A stretch of 64,000 nt of DNA from JAHEEL01 sp963700375 (GTDB lineage: Bacteria; Actinomycetota; Acidimicrobiia; Spongiisociales; UBA5794): the NCBI GenBank assembly GCA_963700375.1, contig CAVOXF010000003.1, positions 528,997-592,996 of the forward strand, in the 5' to 3' direction. A program made the position numbers and the translations under genes. This document shows, piece after piece, positions 17,446-25,985 of this stretch (positions within the stretch are counted from its first letter, which is position 1; each line of letters begins with the position of its first letter). Below the pieces are notes generated by a model that did no database searches, was not told the origin of the DNA, and saw only the letters and a program-made list of their open reading frames with translations.

Positions 17446-18437
17446 ACACAATGTCAATGGATCAACCTGCAGACCGGAATCTCGCCCTCGAACTCGTTCG
17501 TGTGACCGAGGCTGCCGCCATGGCCGCAGCGAAGTGGCAGGGCCGGGATGACAAGATCGCCGTCGATCAGGCTGCGGTCGACGCAATGCGGCACATGCTC
17601 TCGACGATCGATATCGACGGCATCGTGGTCATCGGCGAAGGGGAGAAGGACGAGGCGCCGATGCTGTACAACGGCGAGATCGTCGGCAACGGCAGACCCC
17701 CCAGGATGGACGTGGCCGTTGATCCGATCGACGGAACCCGCCTGTGCGCCCTCGGCATGCCGGGAGCGCTCGCCGTGATCGCGATGGCCGACAGCGGTTC
17801 GATGTATGCCCCCGGTTCCCTGGTCTACATGGACAAGATCGCCGTCGGCGAGGAGGCCGCCGGGATGGTCGACATCAACGCCCCCGTTGAGCACAACCTG
17901 GCACAGATCGCGAAGGCGAAACGCAAGGACATCGACGACGTGACCGCGGTGATCCTCGATCGCCCGAGGAACAGCGAGTACATCCGGCGCGTCCGCGCGG
18001 CGGGCGCCCGCATCGCCCTCATCGGTGACGGTGACATCTCCGGCGCCATTTCGACAGCGAAGATCGACAGCGGTATCGATGTTCTGCTCGGCATCGGTGG
18101 TTCTCCCGAGGCCGTCACCGCTGCCTGCGCCATGGCAGCTCTCCGCGGCGAGATCCAATGCAAGCTGTGGCCGCGTGACGAATCTGAACGGGTCTATGCC
18201 CTCGAGCACGGACTCGACCTGGACCAAGTGCTGATGACCCGCGACCTCGTCGATTCCGACAACACCTTCTTCGCTGCGACCGCTGTCACCCCGGGTCCAC
18301 TCCTCGAAGGAATCGGTTTCTTCGGCCGCAGCGTCGAGACGCATTCAGTGGTGATGCGGTCGAAATCCGGCACGATCCGGTTCGTCGAGAGCACCCATCG
18401 CCTCGATTGGCTGGATGAGGTCCACGCCGTCAACTGA
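17442..18437 (+). CDS. glpX: class II fructose-1,6-bisphosphatase
   Basis: Hydrolyses fructose 1,6-bisphosphate in gluconeogenesis; GlpX is the standard enzyme in actinobacteria. The 331-residue protein shows GEGEKDEAPMLY (about 67-78) and DPIDGTRL (about 96-103), which bind metal and substrate phosphate. The GTG at 17442 overlaps the thiolase stop; ATG codons at 17451 and 17457 are alternatives. The following gene is on the opposite strand, 20 bases away. Confidence 0.95.
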   Translation: MNTMSMDQPADRNLALELVRVTEAAAMAAAKWQGRDDKIAVDQAAVDAMRHMLSTIDIDGIVVIGEGEKDEAPMLYNGEIVGNGRPPRMDVAVDPIDGTRLCALGMPGALAVIAMADSGSMYAPGSLVYMDKIAVGEEAAGMVDINAPVEHNLAQIAKAKRKDIDDVTAVILDRPRNSEYIRRVRAAGARIALIGDGDISGAISTAKIDSGIDVLLGIGGSPEAVTAACAMAALRGEIQCKLWPRDESERVYALEHGLDLDQVLMTRDLVDSDNTFFAATAVTPGPLLEGIGFFGRSVETHSVVMRSKSGTIRFVESTHRLDWLDEVHAVN

Positions 18438-18457
18438 CGGTCGCGCCGGGGCAGCCG

Positions 18458-18943
18458 CTACTCGTCGCAGGCGGGAGCGAGGTTGTTCTCGAACACGACC
18501 TCCGCCGCCCAGCGGATCGGGAGGCCGACGACTTCGGGTGAGTGTACCGGGTGCCCGCCGGCCTCCCAGAAGTACAGCACGTCGTCTGCGTTGGTTCGGT
18601 CGAACGGCCGGCCAATGACGCTGCTCTGGATATCTGCGCGCACCACCGGGCCGTAGCGCTCAACGAAGCGGGCGCGAAGGTCGCCGACCACACGAGAGGT
18701 CTCGTTCCGCGCGCCGGCCGTATCGGTGAACTCGGCGCGGTCGCGACCCAGGAGTTGTCCCAGGGACATTGCGGCGCCGGCGAGGCCGCCGCCCGAGAGT
18801 CCCGTGGCGGACCGGAACACCGCATCGTCGCGCTCATCGAACGCGTCCTGGAGCGCCGCCAGAATGCACGAGGCGCAGCCGTGGTATTCGGCCTCCATCC
18901 GCTTCGCGGTTTCGTGGGCCCTATCGGCTGCGTCGTTCGACAT
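18458..18943 (-). CDS. C_GCAxxG_C_C family protein
   Basis: A 161-residue protein with a cysteine pair in YHGCASCILAAL (Cys23 and Cys26), a Gly-rich segment ATGLSGGGLAG and a cysteine close to the C-terminus (PACDE). This matches the C_GCAxxG_C_C family, thought to bind a metal or iron-sulfur centre or act as a redox protein; no activity has been fixed for the family. It appears monocistronic. Confidence 0.75.
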   Translation of the reverse strand: MSNDAADRAHETAKRMEAEYHGCASCILAALQDAFDERDDAVFRSATGLSGGGLAGAAMSLGQLLGRDRAEFTDTAGARNETSRVVGDLRARFVERYGPVVRADIQSSVIGRPFDRTNADDVLYFWEAGGHPVHSPEVVGLPIRWAAEVVFENNLAPACDE

Positions 18944-19044
18944 CGGTTCCTACTCCGTCTCGTCGCGTTGGTCCGCCCCGGCAGACCGCAGTGTCAGCGC
19001 GACGGCGAACACCGTTCAGCGACGACGGCCCCGTCCCCGGCCGG

Positions 19045-20178
19045 CTACCGGCCACCGGAACGATGTCCTGAGCCATCACCGCCACCAGCTACCAGGGATT
19101 CCAAAGCAGTGTCGTACGCCGGCGCAACCACGGACCAGTCGAACCTCGCAACCGTCGACCGGAGGTTGCGCGCGATCTCGGCGGCCTCCGTCTGGTGCTC
19201 GAGGCCCCAACGAACTCGGGACCTGAGCGCAGCTGCATCGTCGTACAGACACCGGTCTCGGTAGCGATCGGGGATTCGTTCGGGATAGACCAGGCGGTTC
19301 GGGAGGACCGGAAAAGCGCCGGCAGCCATTGCTTCGACGATCGCCATGCCGAAGAACTCGTGCTCGGCCGTCGACACCACGATGTCCGCGCGTCGCAAGA
19401 GATCGACATACTCCTCATCCGGTAGGAATCCGAACGCGACCAGCCGATCCCCGAAAAGTCCGGGAAGTCGGTCGAAAGAGCCGGGGGCGGAGACGAACCG
19501 TTCACCTACCACGGCCACCTCGAAGTCGAGCCCCTCTTCCAGGAGCGCCTCCACGAGCACCACGAACTCATCCGGTCGCTTGTCGTGCTCCCAGCGCTGG
19601 TTCCAGAGGATCAACGGCGGGCCGGCGCTGACGGTCGTCGTTGATGGCCCAATGCGCTGGAGGTCGACGCCGACGGGGAGCACCATCGACCGCTCCCCAA
19701 CCGACTCGACGAGGTGTGTGTGCCGCCGATCGGGGAACTGGCGGAGGAATCGTTCGACCTGCTCGAAGAAGAGAGTCCGATGGAACTCCGAATTGAAGAT
19801 CACGAGGTGGGCAACTGCCGCGCTCGACCAGTTGACCATCGGATACGTCTGATCCGGCCGATCGAGCGGCGAGAGCGGATAGGCGAACTGGCTCTCGTGG
19901 AAGTAGACGGCTATCTGCGCATCACCCATCGAGTGTCGTGCGGCGCCGGCAAACGCAGCGACGTTCATCATCGACGAAGCGAGCACCACATCCGGTGGCT
20001 CGTCGAACGCCGCGGCGACATCCTCCGCCAGCGTCAGGTGGGCGCCATGCATGCGCCACTTCCAGAACCGGGCCTCGTGTGTGACGAGCATCACGTCGTT
20101 GAGGCTGTTGGCCGCGTACCCGTCGGCCCATGCTCGATGTGAGCCTCCGTAGTAGGGCTCGATCAATGCCACTCTCAC
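19045..20178 (-). CDS. tRNA-queuosine alpha-mannosyltransferase-like glycosyltransferase (DUF3524)
   Basis: A 377-residue GT-B glycosyltransferase. The N-terminal half matches the DUF3524 / queuosine-mannosyltransferase domain: IEPYYGGSHRAWADGY near the start, YFHESQFAYP near 118-127 and IFNSEFHRTLFF near 158-169. The C-terminal half carries the nucleotide-sugar part (NQRWEHDKRPDEF and EFFGMAIVEAMAAGAFPV). The animal homologue mannosylates queuosine in tRNA-Asp; the bacterial substrate is inferred. Start chosen at GTG 20178; the frame is open to 20250 but that would overlap padR. It follows the PadR-type gene by 37 bases and is probably in its transcript. Confidence 0.8.
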   Translation of the reverse strand: MRVALIEPYYGGSHRAWADGYAANSLNDVMLVTHEARFWKWRMHGAHLTLAEDVAAAFDEPPDVVLASSMMNVAAFAGAARHSMGDAQIAVYFHESQFAYPLSPLDRPDQTYPMVNWSSAAVAHLVIFNSEFHRTLFFEQVERFLRQFPDRRHTHLVESVGERSMVLPVGVDLQRIGPSTTTVSAGPPLILWNQRWEHDKRPDEFVVLVEALLEEGLDFEVAVVGERFVSAPGSFDRLPGLFGDRLVAFGFLPDEEYVDLLRRADIVVSTAEHEFFGMAIVEAMAAGAFPVLPNRLVYPERIPDRYRDRCLYDDAAALRSRVRWGLEHQTEAAEIARNLRSTVARFDWSVVAPAYDTALESLVAGGGDGSGHRSGGR

Positions 20179-20215
20179 CGGCAGACCATAGGAGGAAGTG
20201 GTCTCCGACGGTTCG

Positions 20216-20860
20216 CTACCGAGCGCGCTGTCGGTCGAGGGGGGACACATCGTCGGCGAGGAGGCGGGTGAGTTCCTCCGTGCGCTGGGTCATGCCGAGA
20301 CCCTTGGTCGTTGGCCACTCATCGATCTCGCTCCGAGCGAACTCGATCCAGCGTTCGATGCTCTTGAACATCTCGATCTGGAAGGTCGCGAACAGCACCG
20401 AAAGGTGGGTCCGTTCCGGAAACGGATGCCCGTCGTCGAGGTACGACGCCATGAGTTCGACGATCGCCTCGTGGTGTTCACCAACGTCGGCTTCGAGTTC
20501 GTCGAGGGCGCCGGAGAGTTCGTCGATCGTTCCGTGATCAGCGAAGAGGAGCCGAAGGAGGGCCTCGACCTCGATGCGCGGGGGCTGCGTCCTGGATCCA
20601 GTCCACTCCGTGAGTGCGGCACGACCTTCGTCGGTGATCTCGTAGACGTTGCGGCTCCGGTTTCCCATCTCCTCGGTGTGGGTCGTGGCGTAGCCGAGCT
20701 CCACGAGCTTCTTCGGCTCGGAGTAGAGCAGGCGGGTCGACTTGGGCCAGGCGTAGCGAAGACTCCGCTGGGCCTGGTTCGTGAGTTCATAGCCGGTCCA
20801 CGGCTTCAGATCGAGGAGGCCGAGCACGGCATACGATGAGGTGGTCATTCCCGGTGCCAT
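20216..20860 (-). CDS. PadR-family transcriptional regulator
   Basis: A 214-residue regulator with the PadR winged helix at the N-terminus (SYAVLGLLDL...GYELTNQ, about 7-75) and an all-helical C-terminal dimerisation region. Start ATG 20860 is preceded at 7 bases by TAGAAT on the minus strand, which suggests a leaderless mRNA; ATG 20848 is an alternative. A 17-base palindrome covers the -10 box. It heads a two-gene unit with the glycosyltransferase and faces the MDMPI-like gene. PadR proteins usually repress their own and the neighbouring divergent gene. Confidence 0.88.
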   Translation of the reverse strand: MAPGMTTSSYAVLGLLDLKPWTGYELTNQAQRSLRYAWPKSTRLLYSEPKKLVELGYATTHTEEMGNRSRNVYEITDEGRAALTEWTGSRTQPPRIEVEALLRLLFADHGTIDELSGALDELEADVGEHHEAIVELMASYLDDGHPFPERTHLSVLFATFQIEMFKSIERWIEFARSEIDEWPTTKGLGMTQRTEELTRLLADDVSPLDRQRAR

Positions 20861-20871
20861 GCACTTGATTC

Positions 20872-20888
20872 TACTGCATTGTTCAGTA
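20872..20888. promoter_or_regulatory. candidate PadR operator
   Basis: TACTG-N7-CAGTA inverted repeat overlapping the minus-strand -10 box (TAGAAT, 20868-20873) of the PadR gene. A second small palindrome, CTGCA-GAG-TGCAG, lies at 20897-20909. Position in a divergent promoter region suggests autoregulation and control of the gene at 20993. Confidence 0.5.
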
Positions 20889-20992
20889 ACGTGATTCTGC
20901 AGAGTGCAGCAACGCATCCCGGGGAGGGACCATCGCCGCCAGGAGCGGAGGCTGCCTTGGAGCGCACGGCGACACAGTGACCCGGAGGGACC

Positions 20993-21760
20993 ATGGAGAC
21001 GGCTGACCACATCACAGCCATTGCACAGGAAGCAGCGCTGCTCGCAGTCGCTGCGGACCGAAACGGATTGGATGCAGACATACCGCCGTGCCCCGGTTGG
21101 GATATGCGCGACTTGGTTCGCCACCTGAGCGAGATCCATCTCTGGGCAGCAGGCATCGTCGCACAGCGCACCACGAAACTCTGGCCAGATGATATCTCAG
21201 AGCACACCGCCTCATGGCCGAACCTGGCAGTCTTCTGGCCCGACGACGACAACCTGACCGCCTGGTACCTGGAGACGAACGCCAACCTGGTTCGGTCTCT
21301 CGAGTTGGCACCCTTGGATCTCGACTGCCCCACCTTCCTTCCCGCGCCTTCACCCCGTGCGATGTGGGCAAGACGCCAGGCCCACGAGACGGCCGTGCAC
21401 CGGTTTGACGCTGAGATCGCCGGTGGCACCTCGGACGGGTTCGATCCCGTGTTCGCCGCCGACGGAATCGACGAGATCCTCGCTGCCTTCGCTCCGCGAC
21501 GCCAGGAGTTCCCGATAGAGAACACTCGGGCGATGGCGGTCCGCCCTGTGGACGCCGACGACCGTTGGCGCGTCATCCTTGCGCCAGACGGCATCACGAC
21601 CGTCCGCGATGATGAACCCGCAGATGTCACCCTCACCGGAGCCGCATCAGACCTCTACCTGGCACTCTGGAACCGCGGTGATGACTCGAGCATCACCATC
21701 ACCGGCGACCGTCACGTCCTCACCACCTGGCACCGGAATCACCGACTCCGCTGGTCGTAG
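20993..21760 (+). CDS. mycothiol-dependent maleylpyruvate isomerase family protein
   Basis: A 255-residue protein with a DinB-like four-helix bundle N-terminus (CPGWDMRDLVRHLSEIHLWA near 33-52; HETAVHRFD near 131-139 supplies metal ligands) and the MDMPI C-terminal domain (VTLTGAASDLYLALWNR near 215-231). Family members use mycothiol or bind a divalent metal; most have no known substrate. GGAGG lies just before the ATG. Divergent from the PadR gene and probably controlled by it. Its end overlaps the convergent gene at 21739. Confidence 0.85.
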   Translation: METADHITAIAQEAALLAVAADRNGLDADIPPCPGWDMRDLVRHLSEIHLWAAGIVAQRTTKLWPDDISEHTASWPNLAVFWPDDDNLTAWYLETNANLVRSLELAPLDLDCPTFLPAPSPRAMWARRQAHETAVHRFDAEIAGGTSDGFDPVFAADGIDEILAAFAPRRQEFPIENTRAMAVRPVDADDRWRVILAPDGITTVRDDEPADVTLTGAASDLYLALWNRGDDSSITITGDRHVLTTWHRNHRLRWS

Positions 21761-22437
21761 TCGACACCACGCCACGCGAGCGACGGCAGCGAGCGCGGCG
21801 TCGACTCGGTCCGGAAGCGCAGTTGGAACAGATAGGCGAACGGCGACTTCGTGTATCCGATACCCCGCCCCGAGTCGTGGATCAGGTCGGCGGTGACTTC
21901 GATGTCCCGTTCTGGGATCAGATACGAATCGAGATTCCGATCACTGAGCGAGTACTTCCCCGACCGTGACTGGACGACACCCACGAGTCGATATCGAGGA
22001 TCGATCGAGGCGATCGCCGCATCACCGTGGCTCGCGTTCACGAGCAGCCACCCGCCGCGCCGGAGATGGCGGGTGCAGGGTTCCGAGACGAAACCCGCAT
22101 AGAGCGAGATGAGCAGATCGAAGCCGCCGTCCGGCAGCCCGAGATCGGTGGTGTAGTCGGCGCCGACGAAGCTCCAAAGCCGCTCCGCACCAGCCGGAAC
22201 GTGGCCGGCGATGATCTCGTCGACACCATCAGCGTCACCGAAGAACTTCGCGGCGCGGGCGTCACAATCGACGTAGGTCACCGAGGGGAACGCAAACGAG
22301 GCCGCAACGTCCACATACGAGCCCGGATAGAGGGCGGTGACCACGTCGATCTCCTGACCCACCGCCGTGAACAGGCGCTGTCGGTCTCCGGGATGCAGGT
22401 CCTGCTTGTCCCACAGCAACCGGGTCGAGTCCTGCAC
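21739..22437 (-). CDS. hypothetical protein, possible Rossmann-fold methyltransferase
   Basis: A 232-residue protein not assigned to a family with certainty. The pattern VTALYPGSYVDVAASFAFP followed by VTYVDCDARAAKFF resembles the first two strands of a class I SAM-dependent methyltransferase, and GGFDLLISLYAGF and RRGGWLLVNA resemble motifs IV and VI. The glycine-rich loop is weak. GTG 22437 was chosen because GGGAGG lies four bases upstream; GTG 22449 is also open. It follows recR with no gap of note, so it probably ends the ybaB-recR transcript. Confidence 0.55.
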   Translation of the reverse strand: MQDSTRLLWDKQDLHPGDRQRLFTAVGQEIDVVTALYPGSYVDVAASFAFPSVTYVDCDARAAKFFGDADGVDEIIAGHVPAGAERLWSFVGADYTTDLGLPDGGFDLLISLYAGFVSEPCTRHLRRGGWLLVNASHGDAAIASIDPRYRLVGVVQSRSGKYSLSDRNLDSYLIPERDIEVTADLIHDSGRGIGYTKSPFAYLFQLRFRTESTPRSLPSLAWRGVDYDQRSR

Positions 22438-22449
22438 GGCGCCTCCCAC

Positions 22450-23043
22450 CTACAGTTCCAGGCGGCCTGACAGCGCTCGTCCGAGCGTGATCTCATCGGC
22501 ATAGTCCAGGTCGCCGCCGACCGGGAGGCCGGACGCCAACCGCGACACCGTGACCCCGAGCGGCTTGAGCATCCGAGCAAGGAACATGGCCGTGGCATCC
22601 CCTTCAAGCGTGGGGTTCGCGGCAACGATGACCTCGGTCACGTTCTCGGCATCGACTCGGCCGAGCAACTCGCGGGCTCTCAGTTGATCGGGGCCGATGC
22701 CCTCGATTGGGGAGATCGCGCCCCCCAACACGTGGTAGCGACCGAAGAACTCGCCGGTCTTCTCGATGACCGGGATGTCCTGGGCTCGTTCGACAACACA
22801 CAGGATGGTCGGGTCGCGACGAAGGTCTCGACAGATCGAGCATTCCTCTTCCGCGGTGACGTTGAAGCACCGATTGCAGAGCCGGACTTCCCGTCGCATC
22901 GACGTGATGGCGTCCGCCAGACGGACCGCATCGGCCTCTTCGGCATTGAGGAGGTAGAACGCCAATCGCTGCGCGCTCTTCCGGCCGACCCCGGGGAGCC
23001 GAGCTAGTTCGTCCACGAGCCGCTGCACGGGCGGTTCGAACAT
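22450..23043 (-). CDS. recR: recombination mediator protein RecR
   Basis: Acts with RecO/RecF to load RecA on gapped DNA. The 197-residue protein has the helix-hairpin-helix region (LARLPGVGRKSAQRLAFYLL), the four-cysteine zinc finger (CNRCFNV... CSICRD) and a Toprim domain (about 80-175), with a normal C-terminus. The start overlaps the ybaB stop by one base (TGATG). Usually dnaX lies just upstream; here it is on the other strand. Confidence 0.96.
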   Translation of the reverse strand: MFEPPVQRLVDELARLPGVGRKSAQRLAFYLLNAEEADAVRLADAITSMRREVRLCNRCFNVTAEEECSICRDLRRDPTILCVVERAQDIPVIEKTGEFFGRYHVLGGAISPIEGIGPDQLRARELLGRVDAENVTEVIVAANPTLEGDATAMFLARMLKPLGVTVSRLASGLPVGGDLDYADEITLGRALSGRLEL

Positions 23044-23372
23044 CAGCCGAGAAGGCCGCCGAGATCCATCCCGCCTGCAACGCCACCCATGGAGTTCGCG
23101 GCGTCTTCGGCAGCCGCCGAGAGCGCCAAGTTGACGGCGGCAACAACGAGGTCGCCTGCCATCTCCGGATCGTCCGGGTCGAGGATGCCCGGGTCGAATT
23201 CGACCGAGACAAGCTCACCGGATCCGCGAACGATGGCCTTGACGACGCCGCCGCCGGCCGTTCCTTCGTAGGTCTTCGCTGCCAACTCGACCTGAGCGGC
23301 CTCGATCTGCGCCTGCATCTGCTGCGCCTGCTGCATCAACTGGCGCATGTCTTTTGGCATTTGTGGTGACAT
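23043..23372 (-). CDS. ybaB: YbaB/EbfC family nucleoid-associated protein
   Basis: A 109-residue DNA-binding protein. The N-terminal helix is Gln-rich (MRQLMQQAQQMQAQIEAAQ), followed by the family core GGGVVKAIVRGSGELVSVEF. ATG 23372 is the chosen start; ATG 23360 is four codons inside. YbaB binds DNA as a dimer and is almost always linked to recR. It is translationally coupled to recR here. Confidence 0.93.
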   Translation of the reverse strand: MSPQMPKDMRQLMQQAQQMQAQIEAAQVELAAKTYEGTAGGGVVKAIVRGSGELVSVEFDPGILDPDDPEMAGDLVVAAVNLALSAAAEDAANSMGGVAGGMDLGGLLG

Positions 23373-23475
23373 GCCGCAAAGGCTACCCGCTCCCTGCGTC
23401 TGTCTCATGACTCCCGGCCACCGGTCTGAGCCCGAGCACGAGCGTTTGAGGCATACCGATTGATCGGACACACGC

Positions 23476-24039
23476 ATGCGCACGGGCGCCGGGCGAACCC
23501 CTCTGCTCGCAGTCTCGCTCACGGTGCTGGCTGCCTCATGTTTGAGCGGCGCCGCCACGTCAACGACCACATGGCTCCAAGCCCCGGGGGAGAGCACGGT
23601 GACCTCAACCGAACCGCCTGCCGAGACGACGACCACCGCAGCAACGAACTCGACGGCGCTCCCTGCAGGTGAGGACGTGGAGGTCTGGGCCGGCGATCTC
23701 GCAGGGCAGATGGTCGAGTTCCAGTTTGTCGTCGACGACACAGGCTCGATCAGCGGCCTCATCGGCAACCCGGCCAAAGAGAGGCCCGACATCCCCATCA
23801 ATGGAGCGATCGGCGATGGAGCCGTCACCATCAACAATCCACCTGCCGACCTCCGCGTCCCGGCGCTCGAGGCGGACCTCGCCGACAACGCTGAAGCCAC
23901 CGTTTCCGAATTCGACGGCCTCAACCATCTCTTCCAGACGGCCGAGACCGGAGCGGTCTCCGAGTACGGGCGAATCGAAGAGACGTTCTCCCCGGCCGCA
24001 ATCGATCTGATCGCGGGCTGGATCCTCGAACACAGCTGA
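23476..24039 (+). CDS. secreted remnant of an alpha/beta-hydrolase
   Basis: A 187-residue protein with an export signal (possible lipobox ending at Cys22) and a Thr/Ala-rich linker to about 62. A beta-type segment follows (about 66-120) like the N-terminal domain of some secreted alpha/beta-hydrolases. From about 128 the sequence jumps to a typical hydrolase C-terminus (VPALEADLADNAEATV, then GLNHLFQ with the catalytic-type His151, and YGRIEETFSPAAIDLIAGWI). The about 200 residues that would hold the nucleophile serine are missing while the frame stays open. It is probably an internally deleted, inactive hydrolase. Confidence 0.55.
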   Translation: MRTGAGRTPLLAVSLTVLAASCLSGAATSTTTWLQAPGESTVTSTEPPAETTTTAATNSTALPAGEDVEVWAGDLAGQMVEFQFVVDDTGSISGLIGNPAKERPDIPINGAIGDGAVTINNPPADLRVPALEADLADNAEATVSEFDGLNHLFQTAETGAVSEYGRIEETFSPAAIDLIAGWILEHS

Positions 24040-24105
24040 GATACGTTGCCCAATCGGACCGTTCGCCCGAACCTGGGCGGTCGAGCATCGCTACCCTCCA
24101 CACCG

Positions 24106-25983
24106 ATGCGCTATCAGGCCCTCTATCGCAAATACCGACCACAGCGTTTCGACGAGGTGGTCGGACAGGACCACGTCGTCGGCACCCTGACGCGCGAGGT
24201 CACCGACGACAAGGTCGCCCACGCCTACCTCTTCGCCGGACCACGCGGTACCGGGAAGACGACCAGCGCCCGACTCCTCGCGAAGGCACTCAACTGCACC
24301 AATCGGGGTGAAGACGGAGAACCGTGCAACGAGTGCGCCTCGTGCCTCGGGATCACGGAGGGCACATCGCTCGACGTCATCGAACTCGACGCCGCCTCGC
24401 ACAACAAGGTCGAAGACGTCCGGGAGATCAGGGTCAACGTCGGCACCGTCGCTGCCGCTGCAGGCGCCCACCGGGTCTACATCCTGGATGAGGCCCACAT
24501 GCTGTCCCGAGCGGCCGGCAATGCTCTTCTCAAGACGCTGGAGGAACCGCCGGAGCATGTCGTGTTCGTTCTCGCCACCACCGAGCCGTACAAGCTGCTC
24601 GACACCATCCGCAGCCGTTCGCAGCGGTTCGACTTCCACCCGGTGTCGTCCGAGGTACTGGTCGAGCACCTCGAAGACATCTCGCGCCGCGAAGGATTCA
24701 CCACCGACCACGCCGGCCTCGCGATGATCGCGGCGCACGCCCGTGGATCCGTGCGCGATTCGATGAGCCTGCTCGAACAGGTCGCCGCACTCGGGGACGG
24801 AGTCGTCTCGACCGAAGGAGTCACCCGAGCGCTCGGCCTAGCCGATGGAGATGCGTTCACCGGCCTCGTTGCCTCGATCTCGAATCAGGATGCCCCCGCA
24901 GCTCTCGGACTCGTCGCGCAACTCGCCTCGCGAGGCGCCGACCTTCGCCGCTTCGTCGCCGACTCTCTCGGGTTCTTCCGCGGCATCTTCCTGGCTCAGT
25001 ACGCCCCGAACCTCGAAGAGATCACTGACGAACCACCGGAAGTCCTCGACGAATGGCGGCGCCAGGCACGCATCCTCTCCTCGGGAGACGTGTTGCGCGC
25101 CATCGACCGCTTCTCCGACGCACTGCTCCAGTTGCGTCAGGGACGCGAGGAGCGACTCGTCCTCGAACTCGCCCTCATCCGCCTTACACGCCCCGAGACG
25201 ACCGTCGACGGAGAGTCGCTGGCCGCGCGCATCGAGCGGCTGGAGCGGGATGTGAAGCAGGGTGCCGCGAGCTCCGAACTACGAGCTACGAGCCCAGCTT
25301 CTTCTGTCCCACCGGCCGCAGGACGGGGTGACGCGGAGGAGCGCAGCGACGACGCCGGGGGGCATCCACAAACGGTTCGCTTCCCGTCCGCTTCCGTCCC
25401 CCTTGGGGGAGGCGACCCGAGCGAAGCTCGGGACGGAGGGGGTCACTCGCTCACTGACAACGAACCTAGGCCTACGACCCCGCCGGCCACCGAAACCCCC
25501 TCAGAACCCGCCGACGATCCTGAGCCCGAACCCGAGTTGACACCTCCCATACCACCTGTGCCCTCCCCTACCCCCGCCGGCGACCTCACGCTGTCGGAGT
25601 TCTCGGCGGCATGGCCGGTCGTCGTGGCACGCGTCCGGTCCGACTTCGGGGCCCGTCGTCACGCCTTCGTCCGGGTGGCGGAACCGCTCTCCGTCTCCGG
25701 ATCGGTAGCGGTACTCACTCTCCCCACCCACCAGCATTTCCACCTCGAGCAGCTCAACGCCGATGATCAACTTCTCGCTGCCCTCACGTCCATCACCACC
25801 GAGGTCCTCGGACGGGAGGTCAAGCTCCAATTCCGCTCGGACGACGACGCAGCACCGGTTGCCGCCGGGGAAGCTGACTCCGCCCGGGCACCCGAACCGG
25901 AGCAACTCGACGAAGGCACCGATCGCGAGAAGCCCGAAGATCTGATCGCCGACATGCTCGGCGGCACCGTGGTCGAGGAATAG
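24106..25983 (+). CDS. dnaX: DNA polymerase III subunit gamma/tau
   Basis: Clamp-loader ATPase of the replisome. Start at ATG 24106 gives MRYQALYRKYRPQRFDEV, the standard N-terminus; the frame is open 20 codons further. Walker A is GPRGTGKTT, the zinc module has cysteines in LNC, PCNEC and SC, Walker B is LDEAHM, and the sensor is TIRSRSQRFDF. Domain III ends near residue 370. Residues about 385-460 are an odd low-complexity linker derived from intergenic repeat-like DNA, followed by a Pro-rich region and a tau-type C-terminal domain. 625 residues. Confidence 0.94.
   Translation: MRYQALYRKYRPQRFDEVVGQDHVVGTLTREVTDDKVAHAYLFAGPRGTGKTTSARLLAKALNCTNRGEDGEPCNECASCLGITEGTSLDVIELDAASHNKVEDVREIRVNVGTVAAAAGAHRVYILDEAHMLSRAAGNALLKTLEEPPEHVVFVLATTEPYKLLDTIRSRSQRFDFHPVSSEVLVEHLEDISRREGFTTDHAGLAMIAAHARGSVRDSMSLLEQVAALGDGVVSTEGVTRALGLADGDAFTGLVASISNQDAPAALGLVAQLASRGADLRRFVADSLGFFRGIFLAQYAPNLEEITDEPPEVLDEWRRQARILSSGDVLRAIDRFSDALLQLRQGREERLVLELALIRLTRPETTVDGESLAARIERLERDVKQGAASSELRATSPASSVPPAAGRGDAEERSDDAGGHPQTVRFPSASVPLGGGDPSEARDGGGHSLTDNEPRPTTPPATETPSEPADDPEPEPELTPPIPPVPSPTPAGDLTLSEFSAAWPVVVARVRSDFGARRHAFVRVAEPLSVSGSVAVLTLPTHQHFHLEQLNADDQLLAALTSITTEVLGREVKLQFRSDDDAAPVAAGEADSARAPEPEQLDEGTDREKPEDLIADMLGGTVVEE
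25255..25480 (+). repeat. intergenic-type repeat inside the dnaX linker
   Basis: This stretch has TACGAGCTACGAG-type simple repeats, then CCCCCTTGGGGGAGG, GAGCGAAGCTC and GGACGGAGGGGG. Such words are typical of non-coding hairpin repeats; related CCCC/GGGGGAGGTGGCGCC words occur in the non-coding block at 32036. The reading frame of dnaX stays open through it and encodes a Ser/Gly/Asp-rich linker. Confidence 0.6.
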
Positions 25984-25985
25984 AC

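Noticed and set aside
24040..24105. Possible SRP (4.5S) RNA gene before dnaX, where some genomes carry it
   Set aside because: The gap is only 66 bases and lacks the conserved SRP loop; only a weak hairpin is present.
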